Shown here: piece after piece, positions 8,584 to 17,283 of the stretch
Layout: each line of letters starts with the position of its first letter
How positions within the stretch are numbered: position 1 is the stretch's first letter
Source: Planctomycetota bacterium
GTDB taxonomy: Bacteria; Planctomycetota; JAMOSO01
Length of the DNA stretch: 36,544 nucleotides
Reading direction: 5' to 3'
Assembly (NCBI GenBank): GCA_027063065.1
Contig: JAMOSO010000039.1
Coordinates: 1 to 36,544 of the forward strand
Notes under the pieces: model-generated
The model's input: only the letters and a program-made list of their open reading frames with translations
Database searches by the model: none
Told to the model about the DNA's origin: nothing
Made by a program: the position numbers and the translations under genes

Positions 8584-10256
8584 TTTATATCCATACAAAA
8601 TATTCTAATTGGATTATCATTTTCTAGCATAGTGCCTTTGCCTAATTTTTTTTGCCTGCGTATCTGTAATTCTAAACTTTCGCTTATTTCATTTTTAAAG
8701 TTATTTATAATTTGACAAATTGTTTCTTGCATAATTGCAGTAATAACTAAACGAGTTCCAGTGGGTAATGATTTTAAAATCCATTGAATAATTTTGATAA
8801 TATCATTGCCTCCGCCTCCAATAAAAACAGATTGCGCTTTTGGAAGATTTGGCATAGTTTTAAAAATATCACCCTCTATGGCAGTTAGATTGTTAATGCC
8901 TAAGGCTACACTGTTTTTAATTATATTTTGACAACGCTTGGCTGATTTCTCAACAGAATATACTGTAAGTTCATTGGCTATGGTACATGCTTCTAAACCA
9001 ACTGAGCCAGAACCTGCCCCTAAATCCCATAAAATAGAATGGGGTTTTAATTTTAATTTTGATAATACTACAGCTCTAATTTCTGGATGAGTTATACAGT
9101 TAGAGTCTTTGTAAAACAAATCATCGGGTAAACCTAAAGCTATTTCTTTAACTGATTGCCCTTCTTGTAAAATAAAAATAAACGTTAAATTTGCAAAAGT
9201 TTTTTGTAAAATATCACCCAAGTTTAACCTGTTTAGTGTTTCCTCTGGCAAGCCAAGATTTTGACAAATAACACATTTGCGTTGTCGATTGTTTGGGTTA
9301 TAAGCAATTAAATCTTGCGCAATTTGCCATGGATTATTAATGCTATCACATAAAATACATACTAAGGGAGAATTATTAATTTGTGCGATAGGCAGTTTTT
9401 TACTGCGTCCATGCACCGAATAATAATTTAATTCTGAATATACTAATCCTAATTTGGCTGCACCTACCTGTACAGATGTTGTATTGGGTATGTATTGCAC
9501 TTGGTCGTGTGTAAATCGTTTTGCAAGTAATGCTCCAATGCCATAAAATAATGAATCGCCAGAGGCTAAAATAACAATTTTTTTATTTGGATATTTAATA
9601 AATACTTCATCTAGTTTTTTAATAATTTCTGTATCAATATGTATTTTAATAGAAGTTAAATCATTAAAGAGATTTAGCAGTCGTTTGGCTCCAACAATTA
9701 TATCGGCATTGTAGATAGCGTTTAAATGGTGGGTAGTTAGGCTTATTTTGCCAAGTCCGCAACTGACAACTTTTATTTTTGTATTTGCTAAATTAATAAA
9801 ATCTAAGTCTAAAATATTGGCGATAATTTTTTTAATTTTGATTGCTTGCCGACAATTTTTGCCGTATGTGGATACCGATACTAAAATTTCTTTGTTGCTA
9901 AAAGTAGCTGGAAAAATACAATCGCCATTAATCCAGTTTTTATCGATATTAATTGCTAAAATATTTTTTGCTCTAGCCCAATTTAAAATATTTTGATTAA
10001 TATCTAAATAATTAGTAGCGGCTATTACTATAAAATAATCATCAATATCTGAAGCAGAAATTTCTTTGTCAATATAGATAAATTTGTCATGGTATTGTGT
10101 AAAATCAGGGTTTAATTTTGGTGCAATAACTGTTACTTGCATATTGGCTAGCAACAGTTTTTTGCATTTTTTAAAAGCTGCTTTGCCACCTCCAACTATT
10201 AAGACTTTTTTGTTATTTGCCAATAATGTCATTGGTAAAAATTGTTGTTTATTCAC
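8580..10256 (-). CDS. sirC-cbiE-cbiT: Fused precorrin-2 dehydrogenase (SirC/CysG-N type), CbiE and CbiT
   Basis: This is a three-domain protein of about 558 residues. Residues 1-160 are a Met8p/CysG-N-like NAD-dependent precorrin-2 dehydrogenase: VLIVGGGKAAFKK binds NAD, and NIDKN carries the conserved aspartate near position 105. About 161-360 is CbiE (precorrin-6B/7 C5-methyltransferase: VVSCGLGKIS, LASGDSLFYGIG, VHGRS). About 375-558 is CbiT (C15-methyltransferase and decarboxylase: THPEIRAVVLSKL, DLGAGSGSVGLEA, VFIGGGG). The start is set at GTG 10256, because GGAG lies six bases upstream and it overlaps the cbiD stop by eight bases. The open frame extends to 10289 but has no better site there. 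CbiE-CbiT fusion (CobL) is well known. The added dehydrogenase domain is less usual and couples sirohydrochlorin supply to ring methylation. Confidence 0.92.
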   Translation of the reverse strand: MNKQQFLPMTLLANNKKVLIVGGGKAAFKKCKKLLLANMQVTVIAPKLNPDFTQYHDKFIYIDKEISASDIDDYFIVIAATNYLDINQNILNWARAKNILAINIDKNWINGDCIFPATFSNKEILVSVSTYGKNCRQAIKIKKIIANILDLDFINLANTKIKVVSCGLGKISLTTHHLNAIYNADIIVGAKRLLNLFNDLTSIKIHIDTEIIKKLDEVFIKYPNKKIVILASGDSLFYGIGALLAKRFTHDQVQYIPNTTSVQVGAAKLGLVYSELNYYSVHGRSKKLPIAQINNSPLVCILCDSINNPWQIAQDLIAYNPNNRQRKCVICQNLGLPEETLNRLNLGDILQKTFANLTFIFILQEGQSVKEIALGLPDDLFYKDSNCITHPEIRAVVLSKLKLKPHSILWDLGAGSGSVGLEACTIANELTVYSVEKSAKRCQNIIKNSVALGINNLTAIEGDIFKTMPNLPKAQSVFIGGGGNDIIKIIQWILKSLPTGTRLVITAIMQETICQIINNFKNEISESLELQIRRQKKLGKGTMLENDNPIRIFCMDIK

Positions 10257-11364
10257 GCCATTCTCCGCAAAATTCTGTATTAAACCCAAATAACATTATT
10301 TTAAATTTGGTCTGATTGTTCCACTGTTTAAATACTTTTAAAGCTTTTAATGCCCAAATATTATATATTTGTTTTACGATTTCTGGCTCGCATTGCATAA
10401 TAAAACTACGGATTGTGGAGGCTTTTTGTAAGTGATTAACAATTTTTTTATCAATATTATAATCGTCTAAAATTTTAGCTATTTTTTGCATATCAGTGCG
10501 CACATTATGGGCGTGTGTATATCCATAGCCCAAAGCATATTTTGCCAATTTGCCTGGCATACAACCAATGGTGATGCTATCAATTGCATATTTTTTGGCT
10601 TGAGATATTGATTCTTGTATAAAATCTCCCATTCTGATGATTTTAATCTCTGGAAAATCTGGTTGCATTTCTTTGAGTAAACGATGAGTTTTGCCTCCTG
10701 TTACCAGCATTATTTTTTTATCATTGGTGTTAGCAGCACCTTTAATAAGCATCAGTATAGTTTTTTTATACGCGTTATGACTACATGGTATCACTATGCC
10801 AGATGTACCCAAAATAGAAATGCCTTCAACTACTCCCAATACAGAGTTTAAAGTTTTTTTAGCCAATGCTACGCCATTTTCAACGGATACTTCAATTAAA
10901 ATAGGATTAAATTTTTGCATTTTTTTAGATAAAATATCTAAGTTACGCAAAATCATTTTTTGAGGTTGAGGGTTAATTGCCACTTTACCATTTGGCACAT
11001 CTAACATATCATTAGTTACTATACCAACTCCCTGTCCTCTGCGTAAAACAATATCTATATTGTCATTGCTGATTTTTATATCACTATCAAGTAAGTTTTG
11101 ATTAAATATTGATAATTTAACTTTAATTATAGCATTATTAGTAATATCTATATCATCTCCGCCATCTTTTTTTATAGATACATCAACATCATCATTATTA
11201 ATTTTGATATCTAAAATATTTAAAAATCTAATTTGTGAATCGGGAAATTCTATCCCAATTTTTTTTAAATCATTTGCATTACAACCATATAAAACTTGAA
11301 ATGCGACTGCACTAGCAGCGCAAACACAAGCTCCTGTTGTAAATCCTGTGCGTAGATTTTTCAT
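10249..11364 (-). CDS. cbiD: Cobalt-precorrin-5B C1-methyltransferase
   Basis: CbiD transfers a methyl group to C1 in the anaerobic corrin pathway. The 371-residue protein has the family hallmarks: RTGFTTGACVCAAS at the N-terminus, KKDGGDDIDITNN near 65-78, GQGVGIVTND, an INPQPQKMI segment, ILGTSGIVIPCS and the later VTGGKTH and IGCMPGKLAKYALGYGYTHAHN region. It starts at ATG 11364, one base after the cbiC stop, and ends inside the start region of the SirC-CbiE-CbiT gene, so translation is probably coupled on both sides. Presence of CbiD and CbiG marks the cobalt-early (anaerobic) route. Confidence 0.96.
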   Translation of the reverse strand: MKNLRTGFTTGACVCAASAVAFQVLYGCNANDLKKIGIEFPDSQIRFLNILDIKINNDDVDVSIKKDGGDDIDITNNAIIKVKLSIFNQNLLDSDIKISNDNIDIVLRRGQGVGIVTNDMLDVPNGKVAINPQPQKMILRNLDILSKKMQKFNPILIEVSVENGVALAKKTLNSVLGVVEGISILGTSGIVIPCSHNAYKKTILMLIKGAANTNDKKIMLVTGGKTHRLLKEMQPDFPEIKIIRMGDFIQESISQAKKYAIDSITIGCMPGKLAKYALGYGYTHAHNVRTDMQKIAKILDDYNIDKKIVNHLQKASTIRSFIMQCEPEIVKQIYNIWALKALKVFKQWNNQTKFKIMLFGFNTEFCGEWRE

Positions 11365-11365
11365 C

Positions 11366-12022
11366 TTACAATTGCTTTAAAGTCTCTTCTAGCATACCGT
11401 GAAAAGCTGCCACAGCTAAAGGGCTACCACCACGCCTACCGTCTATTGATACATAGGCAATGTCGCTTTCATAGAGCATTTGTTTTGACTCTATAACATG
11501 TACAAAGCCCACAGGCATACCGATAATTATTCGTGGTTTTAACAATCCTTCAGAACTCATTTTAACAATACCTGCCAATGCTAATGGTGCATTGCCAATT
11601 AATATAATACCATCATCTATGTCGTCTTTTGCTACGTCTAAAGCTGCAAGAGAACGTGCTATGTTTTTTTCTTTGGCAATTTTTGCAACCCGTTTGTCGG
11701 CAACTAGACAAGTAATATCTTTGGTTTTATAAATAGGATTAATTTTAGAAATTTTTGCTTTTGAAATCCCACTTTTAATCATATTAGAATCACTATAAAT
11801 AGAACATCCATCCTTTAAAGCCTGTAAAACAGTATCTATTGGATTATGTGCAAACCTAAATAATTCACCAATTGATAAATCCGCAGTTGAGTGAATTACC
11901 CTCCTTACTACTGGCCATTCTTTTGTGTTAAATTTTTTACCAGTGTATTCTTGCTCGATACATTTAAAACTTTTTTGTTCTATTTGTATTCCTGGCATAT
12001 CCCAATTTATTTGCGTATTCAT
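11366..12022 (-). CDS. cbiC: Cobalt-precorrin-8 methylmutase
   Basis: CbiC moves the methyl group from C11 to C12, giving cobyrinate. The protein has 218 residues, normal for CbiC/CobH. The conserved catalytic histidine is in VVRRVIHSTAD near residue 44. Other family signatures are SIYSDSNMIKSGI, IGNAPLALAGI, IGMPVGFVHVIESK and the C-terminal DGRRGGSPLAVAAFHG. The start ATG overlaps the stop of the upstream membrane protein gene as ATGA, with AAAGGTGG just upstream as ribosome site. It is followed one base later by cbiD. Confidence 0.96.
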   Translation of the reverse strand: MNTQINWDMPGIQIEQKSFKCIEQEYTGKKFNTKEWPVVRRVIHSTADLSIGELFRFAHNPIDTVLQALKDGCSIYSDSNMIKSGISKAKISKINPIYKTKDITCLVADKRVAKIAKEKNIARSLAALDVAKDDIDDGIILIGNAPLALAGIVKMSSEGLLKPRIIIGMPVGFVHVIESKQMLYESDIAYVSIDGRRGGSPLAVAAFHGMLEETLKQL

Positions 12023-12951
12023 ACAGCCACCTTTAGAGTTATTAATATCGCTATTATAGCTACTATAATTTTTATAATTTGTGAAATTGTAACAATATAT
12101 AAACCTGTCTTTCCAGGAAATATCCCCAATGCCGATGGCAGAGTATGTCTTATGGCTCTGACAGGAGTTGTAAATATATAACCAACTAAAAGCGTTATAA
12201 AAACTTGTGTTTGGCTTAGTACCCCATCGCGTAACGCCAATGATGCTGCCGATACAGCTGGCATTATTCCAGAAAAATGCACACCTATTATAACCATTGA
12301 TTCTGGACGTAATATAGATTTTAAATTATCGGGTAAGATTGATGTTGTTAATGCCAAATAACCGTTAATATTTAAAAAATAAATAATGCTATAAAGAGGA
12401 ACAGTAATAATTAAAACACGCAATAAAATAGTTTTATTGCGTTTAAAAAAAACTTGCCAAAGTGTTTTGTGTTTTTTATTTGTAGGTGTTAATTTAATAT
12501 CTTTATTTATATCACAAACACTACTATTTTTGTTTAATATTAATAATGCCAATATAGTAGTAATAAATGCGCCTATTATTTGCACGCCAATATAAGCTAA
12601 ACCGACTTTGCCCAACAATGGTAAAAGCACAAAACTTGATACTCGTAAATGCACAAAAACGGCGGCCGTTGAATTGGCTAATGCGGATAAAATCATTTCT
12701 CGCTTAGATATTAGCCCTTCATCACAACTGCTAGCTAAAATGGTATTGGCAGCTCTAGGTGAAGCAAATGCCGTTACAAAAGCAGTACAACCTAAAGACG
12801 AAAGACCCGTAAATTTGGACAAAGGTTTTAAAATAAAAGCTAAACGATTTTGTAGGTTTATGCGTTCAAAAATCGTGCCAATAAATACACCAATAGAAAT
12901 CATCAAGGCCAATTTAAAAAGGCTAATTAGCAATGTGATTACATCTGACAT
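12019..12951 (-). CDS. Nucleoside-recognition (Gate)-domain-like membrane protein within the B12 operon
   Basis: This is an integral membrane protein of 310 residues with roughly seven or eight hydrophobic segments and two similar halves. The first has TAFASPRAANTILASS after a KPLSKFTGLSSLG loop. The second has VHFSGIMPAVSAASLALRDGVL followed by VGYIFTTPVRAIRHTLPSALGIF. Paired segments of this kind recall the nucleoside-recognition (Gate/YjiH-SpmA-like) fold, whose members are transporters of mostly unknown substrate. It lies between cbiL and cbiC with a 3-base gap and an ATGA overlap, so it is cotranscribed with corrin synthesis. Import of cobalt or corrinoids, or export of an intermediate, is my inference from context. 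No cobalt-transport signature (CbiM or NikM type) is visible. Confidence 0.6.
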   Translation of the reverse strand: MSDVITLLISLFKLALMISIGVFIGTIFERINLQNRLAFILKPLSKFTGLSSLGCTAFVTAFASPRAANTILASSCDEGLISKREMILSALANSTAAVFVHLRVSSFVLLPLLGKVGLAYIGVQIIGAFITTILALLILNKNSSVCDINKDIKLTPTNKKHKTLWQVFFKRNKTILLRVLIITVPLYSIIYFLNINGYLALTTSILPDNLKSILRPESMVIIGVHFSGIMPAVSAASLALRDGVLSQTQVFITLLVGYIFTTPVRAIRHTLPSALGIFPGKTGLYIVTISQIIKIIVAIIAILITLKVAV

Positions 12952-12954
12952 TTT

Positions 12955-13662
12955 TTATTTTTTGCGTCCTATTAAATGTGATAAATATTCTACAGATGTC
13001 TTTTTTATTTCGTCTAATGAGTTACTAATTTTTTCATCTTCTAGACCAACTCTTTGAGCATATAATAAATTATTTTTTCCACTGTTTTGTAAAATATCAA
13101 TAATGGCATTGCGTGTTCTATATGTTTTTAAACATACTACGGTGTCCGCTTTTTTTACTAAGTCTAAATTAACAATTTCTTCCTTCCACGCGGGTAGTAG
13201 CATAAGTGTTTCTTCGTCTTCAACTATGGGCATATTTTTACGTGATGCGCTATACTGAAATGAAGTAATCCCTGGAATTGTTTCAACTTTAATATCCGCA
13301 ATAATATTTAATACTTCTTTCATTAAATAAGTGTAAGTGCTATAGATTAAAGGGTCGCCTATAGTTACAAAGGCAACATCTTTACCATCTTTAAGCTTGT
13401 CGCAAACTAATAAGGCATTTTTGACCCATGCTTCTTTTCGTTGGCTATGTGAACGCGACATTGAAAATACCAGAGGTATCTTAATTGCTGTTATGCCTTC
13501 TATGGCACTAACTATTTTAGACGATATGCTCTCTTTGCTATTTTTACCAACGGCTTCAAAAATATAATCCACCTTTTTAAGTACATCTACAGCTTTTAAT
13601 GTCAACATAGATGGGTCGCCTGGACCCACACCTACACCTATAAATTTGCCATATTTAGTCAT
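12955..13662 (-). CDS. cbiL: Cobalt-precorrin-2 C20-methyltransferase
   Basis: CbiL methylates C20 of cobalt-factor II or cobalt-precorrin-2, the first methylation after cobalt insertion. The 235-residue protein has the tetrapyrrole methylase pattern: GVGVGPGDPSMLTLKA at the start, then IKIPLVFSMSRSHSQRKEAW (CbiL/CobI type), FVTIGDPLIYSTYTYLM, ETIPGITSFQYSAS, a LMLLPAW segment, and DTVVCLKTYRTR. Its ATG shares one base with the btuF stop (TAATG). In this operon it follows the chelatase and the ABC transporter, as I recall for the periplasmic cbiK locus of Desulfovibrio. Confidence 0.95.
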   Translation of the reverse strand: MTKYGKFIGVGVGPGDPSMLTLKAVDVLKKVDYIFEAVGKNSKESISSKIVSAIEGITAIKIPLVFSMSRSHSQRKEAWVKNALLVCDKLKDGKDVAFVTIGDPLIYSTYTYLMKEVLNIIADIKVETIPGITSFQYSASRKNMPIVEDEETLMLLPAWKEEIVNLDLVKKADTVVCLKTYRTRNAIIDILQNSGKNNLLYAQRVGLEDEKISNSLDEIKKTSVEYLSHLIGRKK

Positions 13663-14516
13663 TATTTCTCGTTTTTATTATAAATTAAATTGTAAATTTT
13701 TAATGCGGCTTTTGCCACATTAATGCCTGGTCTCGATACAAGTTTTTCATTGATAATGCCAAAATTGCCACGTTGTACGCATGGTAAAAAAGCTATTAAA
13801 CTTTCTTTGTCTGGACTTTTTGGATGGCGATTCATCATACCTCGTTGTTGTAAGTAAAAGTCTGGATTTGCCTTTATAATAGCTTCTATATCAATGCGAT
13901 TGACACTTTTATTTCCAGCGACTACTATTTTAGCTCCTGCGTAATGGATAATATCAGCTACTATACTATTTTTGCCACAGGTTAAAAAAGTAGGCGCTTG
14001 GCGAACTTCAACAAAAACTGTTTTTTTTTGTTTTAATTTTGTAACTAAATCATTTAATTTTGCCAAATCTGTATTAATATTCTTAACTATTTTTTTAGCC
14101 GATTGATAGCAATTGGTTTTATTTCCCAAGGTTAAAATTAAATCCTGTACTTCTTTAATGTTTGTGGGCGCAACAATTAAAAACTGAATATTTAATTTGG
14201 TTAAATACTGATTTAATTTTTCAAACCGTGAATGATTTTTAGCAAAAGCTATTACAAAATCTGGTTGACAGGATATTACAGCTTCTATAGATGGATTCAT
14301 ATGATTGCCTACAGAAATTACTCCAAGTTTTTTAGCCTCTCTACTTGTTGTGCCAACTATTGAGTCTTCAGCTCCGATAGCTATTAACATCTCAGTATAT
14401 GCAGAATATAAAGACACGATACGAGGCTTTTTATGGTTGTCTGCAAAAGCAACAGCATTGCTAAGCAAGCAAAGAATGCTCATATAAATAACGGTATATC
14501 TTTGGTGTTTTAACAT
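13662..14516 (-). CDS. btuF: Periplasmic corrinoid or metal-chelate binding protein, BtuF type
   Basis: This is a substrate-binding protein of an ABC importer (class III, one rigid helix between two lobes). It has 284 residues, with an N-terminal hydrophobic signal sequence ending near AVAFA-D at about residue 25. Motifs are KPRIVSLYSAYTEMLIAIGAEDSIVGTT, SIEAVISCQPDFVIAF, and FVEVRQAPTFLTCGKNSIVADIIHYAGAK, the last typical of BtuF/FepB-like proteins. The ATG overlaps the btuD stop by one base. B12 or cobinamide uptake is the simplest reading given the riboswitch. Uptake of iron-siderophore or heme cannot be excluded, since the families are close. Confidence 0.85.
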   Translation of the reverse strand: MLKHQRYTVIYMSILCLLSNAVAFADNHKKPRIVSLYSAYTEMLIAIGAEDSIVGTTSREAKKLGVISVGNHMNPSIEAVISCQPDFVIAFAKNHSRFEKLNQYLTKLNIQFLIVAPTNIKEVQDLILTLGNKTNCYQSAKKIVKNINTDLAKLNDLVTKLKQKKTVFVEVRQAPTFLTCGKNSIVADIIHYAGAKIVVAGNKSVNRIDIEAIIKANPDFYLQQRGMMNRHPKSPDKESLIAFLPCVQRGNFGIINEKLVSRPGINVAKAALKIYNLIYNKNEK

Positions 14517-15277
14517 TACAATCTCACATTAATTGTTTTAGACACTTGATTAAATTCAATGTCTTTTAAATCAATATTATAAAATTTACTTATTAGCTTT
14601 GGTTTAATTGCTTTATCAATAGATAATGTGTCAGATTGGTCGCCACCATTTAAATACATAATCTTATCGCTAAATCTGATTGCTAAATTAATATCGTGTA
14701 TAATAGCTATTATTGTTACATTTTTATCTTTGGCTAATGATTTTACTGCACGCAAAATCGTTGCAGTATGATTAATATCTAAATTAGATGTTGCTTCATC
14801 AAATAGTAATATGGGTGTATCTTGTATTATTGCTCTGGCTACAAAAACTAATTGTTTTTCTCCACCGCTTAATTCATTAATATAACGGTTTTTAAGATAT
14901 GCAATTCCTATTTTATCAATAGCATGGTCGATAAGTTTGTTTTGTGTTGCTTTGCTTAAAAATTTAGATTTTGCATATAAGCCCATAGCTATTGTTTCTT
15001 GAACAGTAAATGGAAATAGCGTCTCTAATTTTTGAGGTACTAAAGCCATAAGGCAGGCTATATCTTGATTGGACATCTTAGATATGTTGGTTTCATTAAT
15101 TAAAACGCTACCTGTTTTAGGCATTAAGATATTGTTAAGACATTTTAAAAGAGTTGTTTTGCCACCACCGTTAGGTCCTAATATCGTTAATATTTCTCCA
15201 GCTTTTAAATTAAAGCTAATATTTTGTATCACATTTTTAGTATTATATGCGTAACTGATATTATTAACTTTAATCAT
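14516..15277 (-). CDS. btuD: ABC transporter ATPase, BtuD/FecE family
   Basis: This is the ATP-binding subunit of the importer encoded with btuC and btuF. It has 253 residues with Walker A GPNGGGKTTLL near 34-44, a Q-loop in LMALVPQKLETLFPFTVQ, the ABC signature ELSGGEKQLVFVARAI, Walker B TPILLFDEATSNLDI and the switch histidine in IIAIIHDINLA. It fits the FecCD/BtuCD-associated ATPase group rather than sugar or amino-acid importers. The start ATG overlaps the btuC stop by four bases. A short C-terminal tail after the switch region is normal for the group. Confidence 0.9.
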   Translation of the reverse strand: MIKVNNISYAYNTKNVIQNISFNLKAGEILTILGPNGGGKTTLLKCLNNILMPKTGSVLINETNISKMSNQDIACLMALVPQKLETLFPFTVQETIAMGLYAKSKFLSKATQNKLIDHAIDKIGIAYLKNRYINELSGGEKQLVFVARAIIQDTPILLFDEATSNLDINHTATILRAVKSLAKDKNVTIIAIIHDINLAIRFSDKIMYLNGGDQSDTLSIDKAIKPKLISKFYNIDLKDIEFNQVSKTINVRL

Positions 15278-16290
15278 CTTAATTTACGCATTAATAAAAT
15301 ACAAAAAAAAGGTCCACCTATTAAAGAGGTAATCACCCCTACTGGTATTTCTCCAGCAAACGATAAGGCCCTTACTAAAATATCTGCCCATAATAATATT
15401 AGACCGCCAAAAAAAAATGATAGAGGCAATACTACTTTATGGGTAGCTCCAAATACCGAGCGTATAATATGTGGTGCAACCAAGCCTACAAAACCAATGA
15501 TACCGCTTACAGCTACAGATGTTGCAGATAACAAAGCAGAAGAAATTATTAAAATATATCTTGTTCTTTTGACATTAACGCCTAATGCCGAGGCTTGTTC
15601 ACTGCCAAATGCCAATAAATCTAATTCTTTAATGTGCAATAAAATTAATGCAGTTCCAAGTATAAAATAAGGACTTAGTATCAGCACTTCTGTCCAGCTT
15701 CGACCAGAAAAGCTACCCAATAACCAAAATATTAAAGCGCCTAAAGAATCGCCAGAAATACTTTTAATTAAGCTTAATCCAGCAGATAATATAGCCCCAA
15801 CCACAATACCAGATAAAATTAAATTGCGAGGTTCAAAGCCACCACTTTTGGCACTTAATATCATAACTGCTAACAATGTTATAATTGCTCCAATAATGGC
15901 AAATAATGGTAAAAAATACCCCCCTAGGCCTAATAAAATAGCAACAGATGCACCAAATGCCGAGCCAGATGCAATACCTGTAGTATAAGAGTCCGCCAAT
16001 GGATTAATTAATAATCCTTGAAATACTGCTCCAGAAATACCAAGTGATGCCCCTACCATAAATGCCAATAACATTCTTGGTAAGCGTATTTGATAAAATA
16101 CCAAATGGGCAGTTGGATTAGAGTTGTTATTAAAAAGTGTAAAAACACTGTCATACGAAATATTTGCGATACCTGTAGTTAACCCTACAGGTATCGCAAA
16201 TACTGCCAATAAAATTAAAATGACAATAAAAATTTTTGACACAATTTTTTGTATAATATTAAAATTTAATATTATAATCTTTAATAGCAT
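15274..16290 (-). CDS. btuC: ABC transporter permease, BtuC/FecCD family
   Basis: This is the membrane subunit of a B12 or siderophore-type importer, about 338 residues with some ten hydrophobic helices. FecCD-family signatures include RLPRMLLAFMVGASLGISGAVFQGLLINPLADSYTTGIASGSAFG, LSGIVVGAILSA, LLGSFSGRSW, ALGVNVKRTR and GFVGLVAPHIIRSVFG, ending in GEIPVGVITSLIGGPFF. I place the start at ATG 16290, with AGG just before it. A GTG lies three bases earlier. Either start overlaps the cbiK end by about 32-35 bases, a long overlap, so a slightly later start is possible. It pairs with the ATPase and binding protein downstream. Confidence 0.92.
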   Translation of the reverse strand: MLLKIIILNFNIIQKIVSKIFIVILILLAVFAIPVGLTTGIANISYDSVFTLFNNNSNPTAHLVFYQIRLPRMLLAFMVGASLGISGAVFQGLLINPLADSYTTGIASGSAFGASVAILLGLGGYFLPLFAIIGAIITLLAVMILSAKSGGFEPRNLILSGIVVGAILSAGLSLIKSISGDSLGALIFWLLGSFSGRSWTEVLILSPYFILGTALILLHIKELDLLAFGSEQASALGVNVKRTRYILIISSALLSATSVAVSGIIGFVGLVAPHIIRSVFGATHKVVLPLSFFFGGLILLWADILVRALSFAGEIPVGVITSLIGGPFFCILLMRKLR

Positions 16291-17218
16291 CACCTATATG
16301 TTGTACATATATCTTGACCCATTCAGGATTCATACCTAAGCCAATCACTTCAGTATCAACATTGATACCCGCTTTGGTAAAAATACTTTTCCATGAATCC
16401 TCTTCTTCGCTAGCCATATCATTATTGGCATGATCTCCTGCAACTACCATAAATGGCTTAAGTAATATTTTTTTTACTTTAGCCTTTTGCAGACCGTCTA
16501 AAACATCATTAACAGTTGGAAACCCTTCTACAGTGCCTACAAAAATATTTGGATAATTATATTCCTTACGCAGTGCTTTTTGAAATTCTGCATAAATACC
16601 TGTGCTTAAAAACTCATTACCATGTCCCATATAAACTAATGCAACGCCATCTGCTTTAGCTTTTGTTACATCGTTTTTAAGTGCTTTAACTCCTGTTAAA
16701 ATATCATCATGATAAATATGTTCTGTACCAGGTTTGCCAAGGGCTGGACGGCCTATTACTAAGTTGTCAAAAGGCATAAATTTCTTTTTACCTGTTTTAA
16801 TAGAATTTAATCCATTTACATAAGAGCATAAGTCTTCATATTCTTCACCAGCAAATATATGGCTTGATTGTACAATAATTGTACGGTAACCATCATTTTG
16901 CAAATTGGCGATGGTTGCCAAAGGAGTTTTAACATTATAAATATTAGCAGGAACGGTTGGATTTTCTTTTTTGTATTGTGTATCTAAAGCTCTTCTTTGC
17001 CAAATTTTTCTAATGATATTAGATGTAAAGGCCAGTTCTACTTTTGCATTTGGATATGCTTTTTGGGCAGCTAATTTAATGTTTAGAATTGATTGCAATG
17101 CTGTTGGGTATGTAGTTCCAAAAGCAGCTATTACTATAGCTTTTTTATTCATTGATTCTTTTCCTTGTACAGAACAAACAGCTAAAATCATACATAATAA
17201 AATAGATATTTTCTTCAT
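16259..17218 (-). CDS. cbiK: Exported sirohydrochlorin cobaltochelatase
   Basis: CbiK inserts cobalt into sirohydrochlorin, the committed step of the anaerobic B12 route. The mature part matches the CbiK family: IVIAAFGTTYPTAL, VQSSHIFAGEEYEDL, the metal/acid-base histidine in YMGHGNEF (about residue 199) and the second in VVAGDHANNDMASEE (about residue 263). The N-terminus is a basic, hydrophobic signal sequence (MKKISILLCMILAVCSVQG), as in the periplasmic CbiK of Desulfovibrio. The start is ATG 17218, with AGGA seven bases upstream. The open frame reaches 17245, but those residues precede the ribosome site. It is the first gene after the riboswitch and terminator. A periplasmic location is odd for a pathway whose other enzymes are cytoplasmic. 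Confidence 0.93.
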   Translation of the reverse strand: MKKISILLCMILAVCSVQGKESMNKKAIVIAAFGTTYPTALQSILNIKLAAQKAYPNAKVELAFTSNIIRKIWQRRALDTQYKKENPTVPANIYNVKTPLATIANLQNDGYRTIIVQSSHIFAGEEYEDLCSYVNGLNSIKTGKKKFMPFDNLVIGRPALGKPGTEHIYHDDILTGVKALKNDVTKAKADGVALVYMGHGNEFLSTGIYAEFQKALRKEYNYPNIFVGTVEGFPTVNDVLDGLQKAKVKKILLKPFMVVAGDHANNDMASEEEDSWKSIFTKAGINVDTEVIGLGMNPEWVKIYVQHIGDAIKDYNIKF

Positions 17219-17283
17219 TTTTTTCCTAATAATTAATAATAACAATAGATAGATTTTTTTTTTTGAATACTTGATAAAATAAA

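Noticed and set aside
16259-16293. cbiK and btuC overlap as a possible frameshift fusion
   Set aside because: Both proteins are complete at their junction, so a long overlap is the simpler reading.
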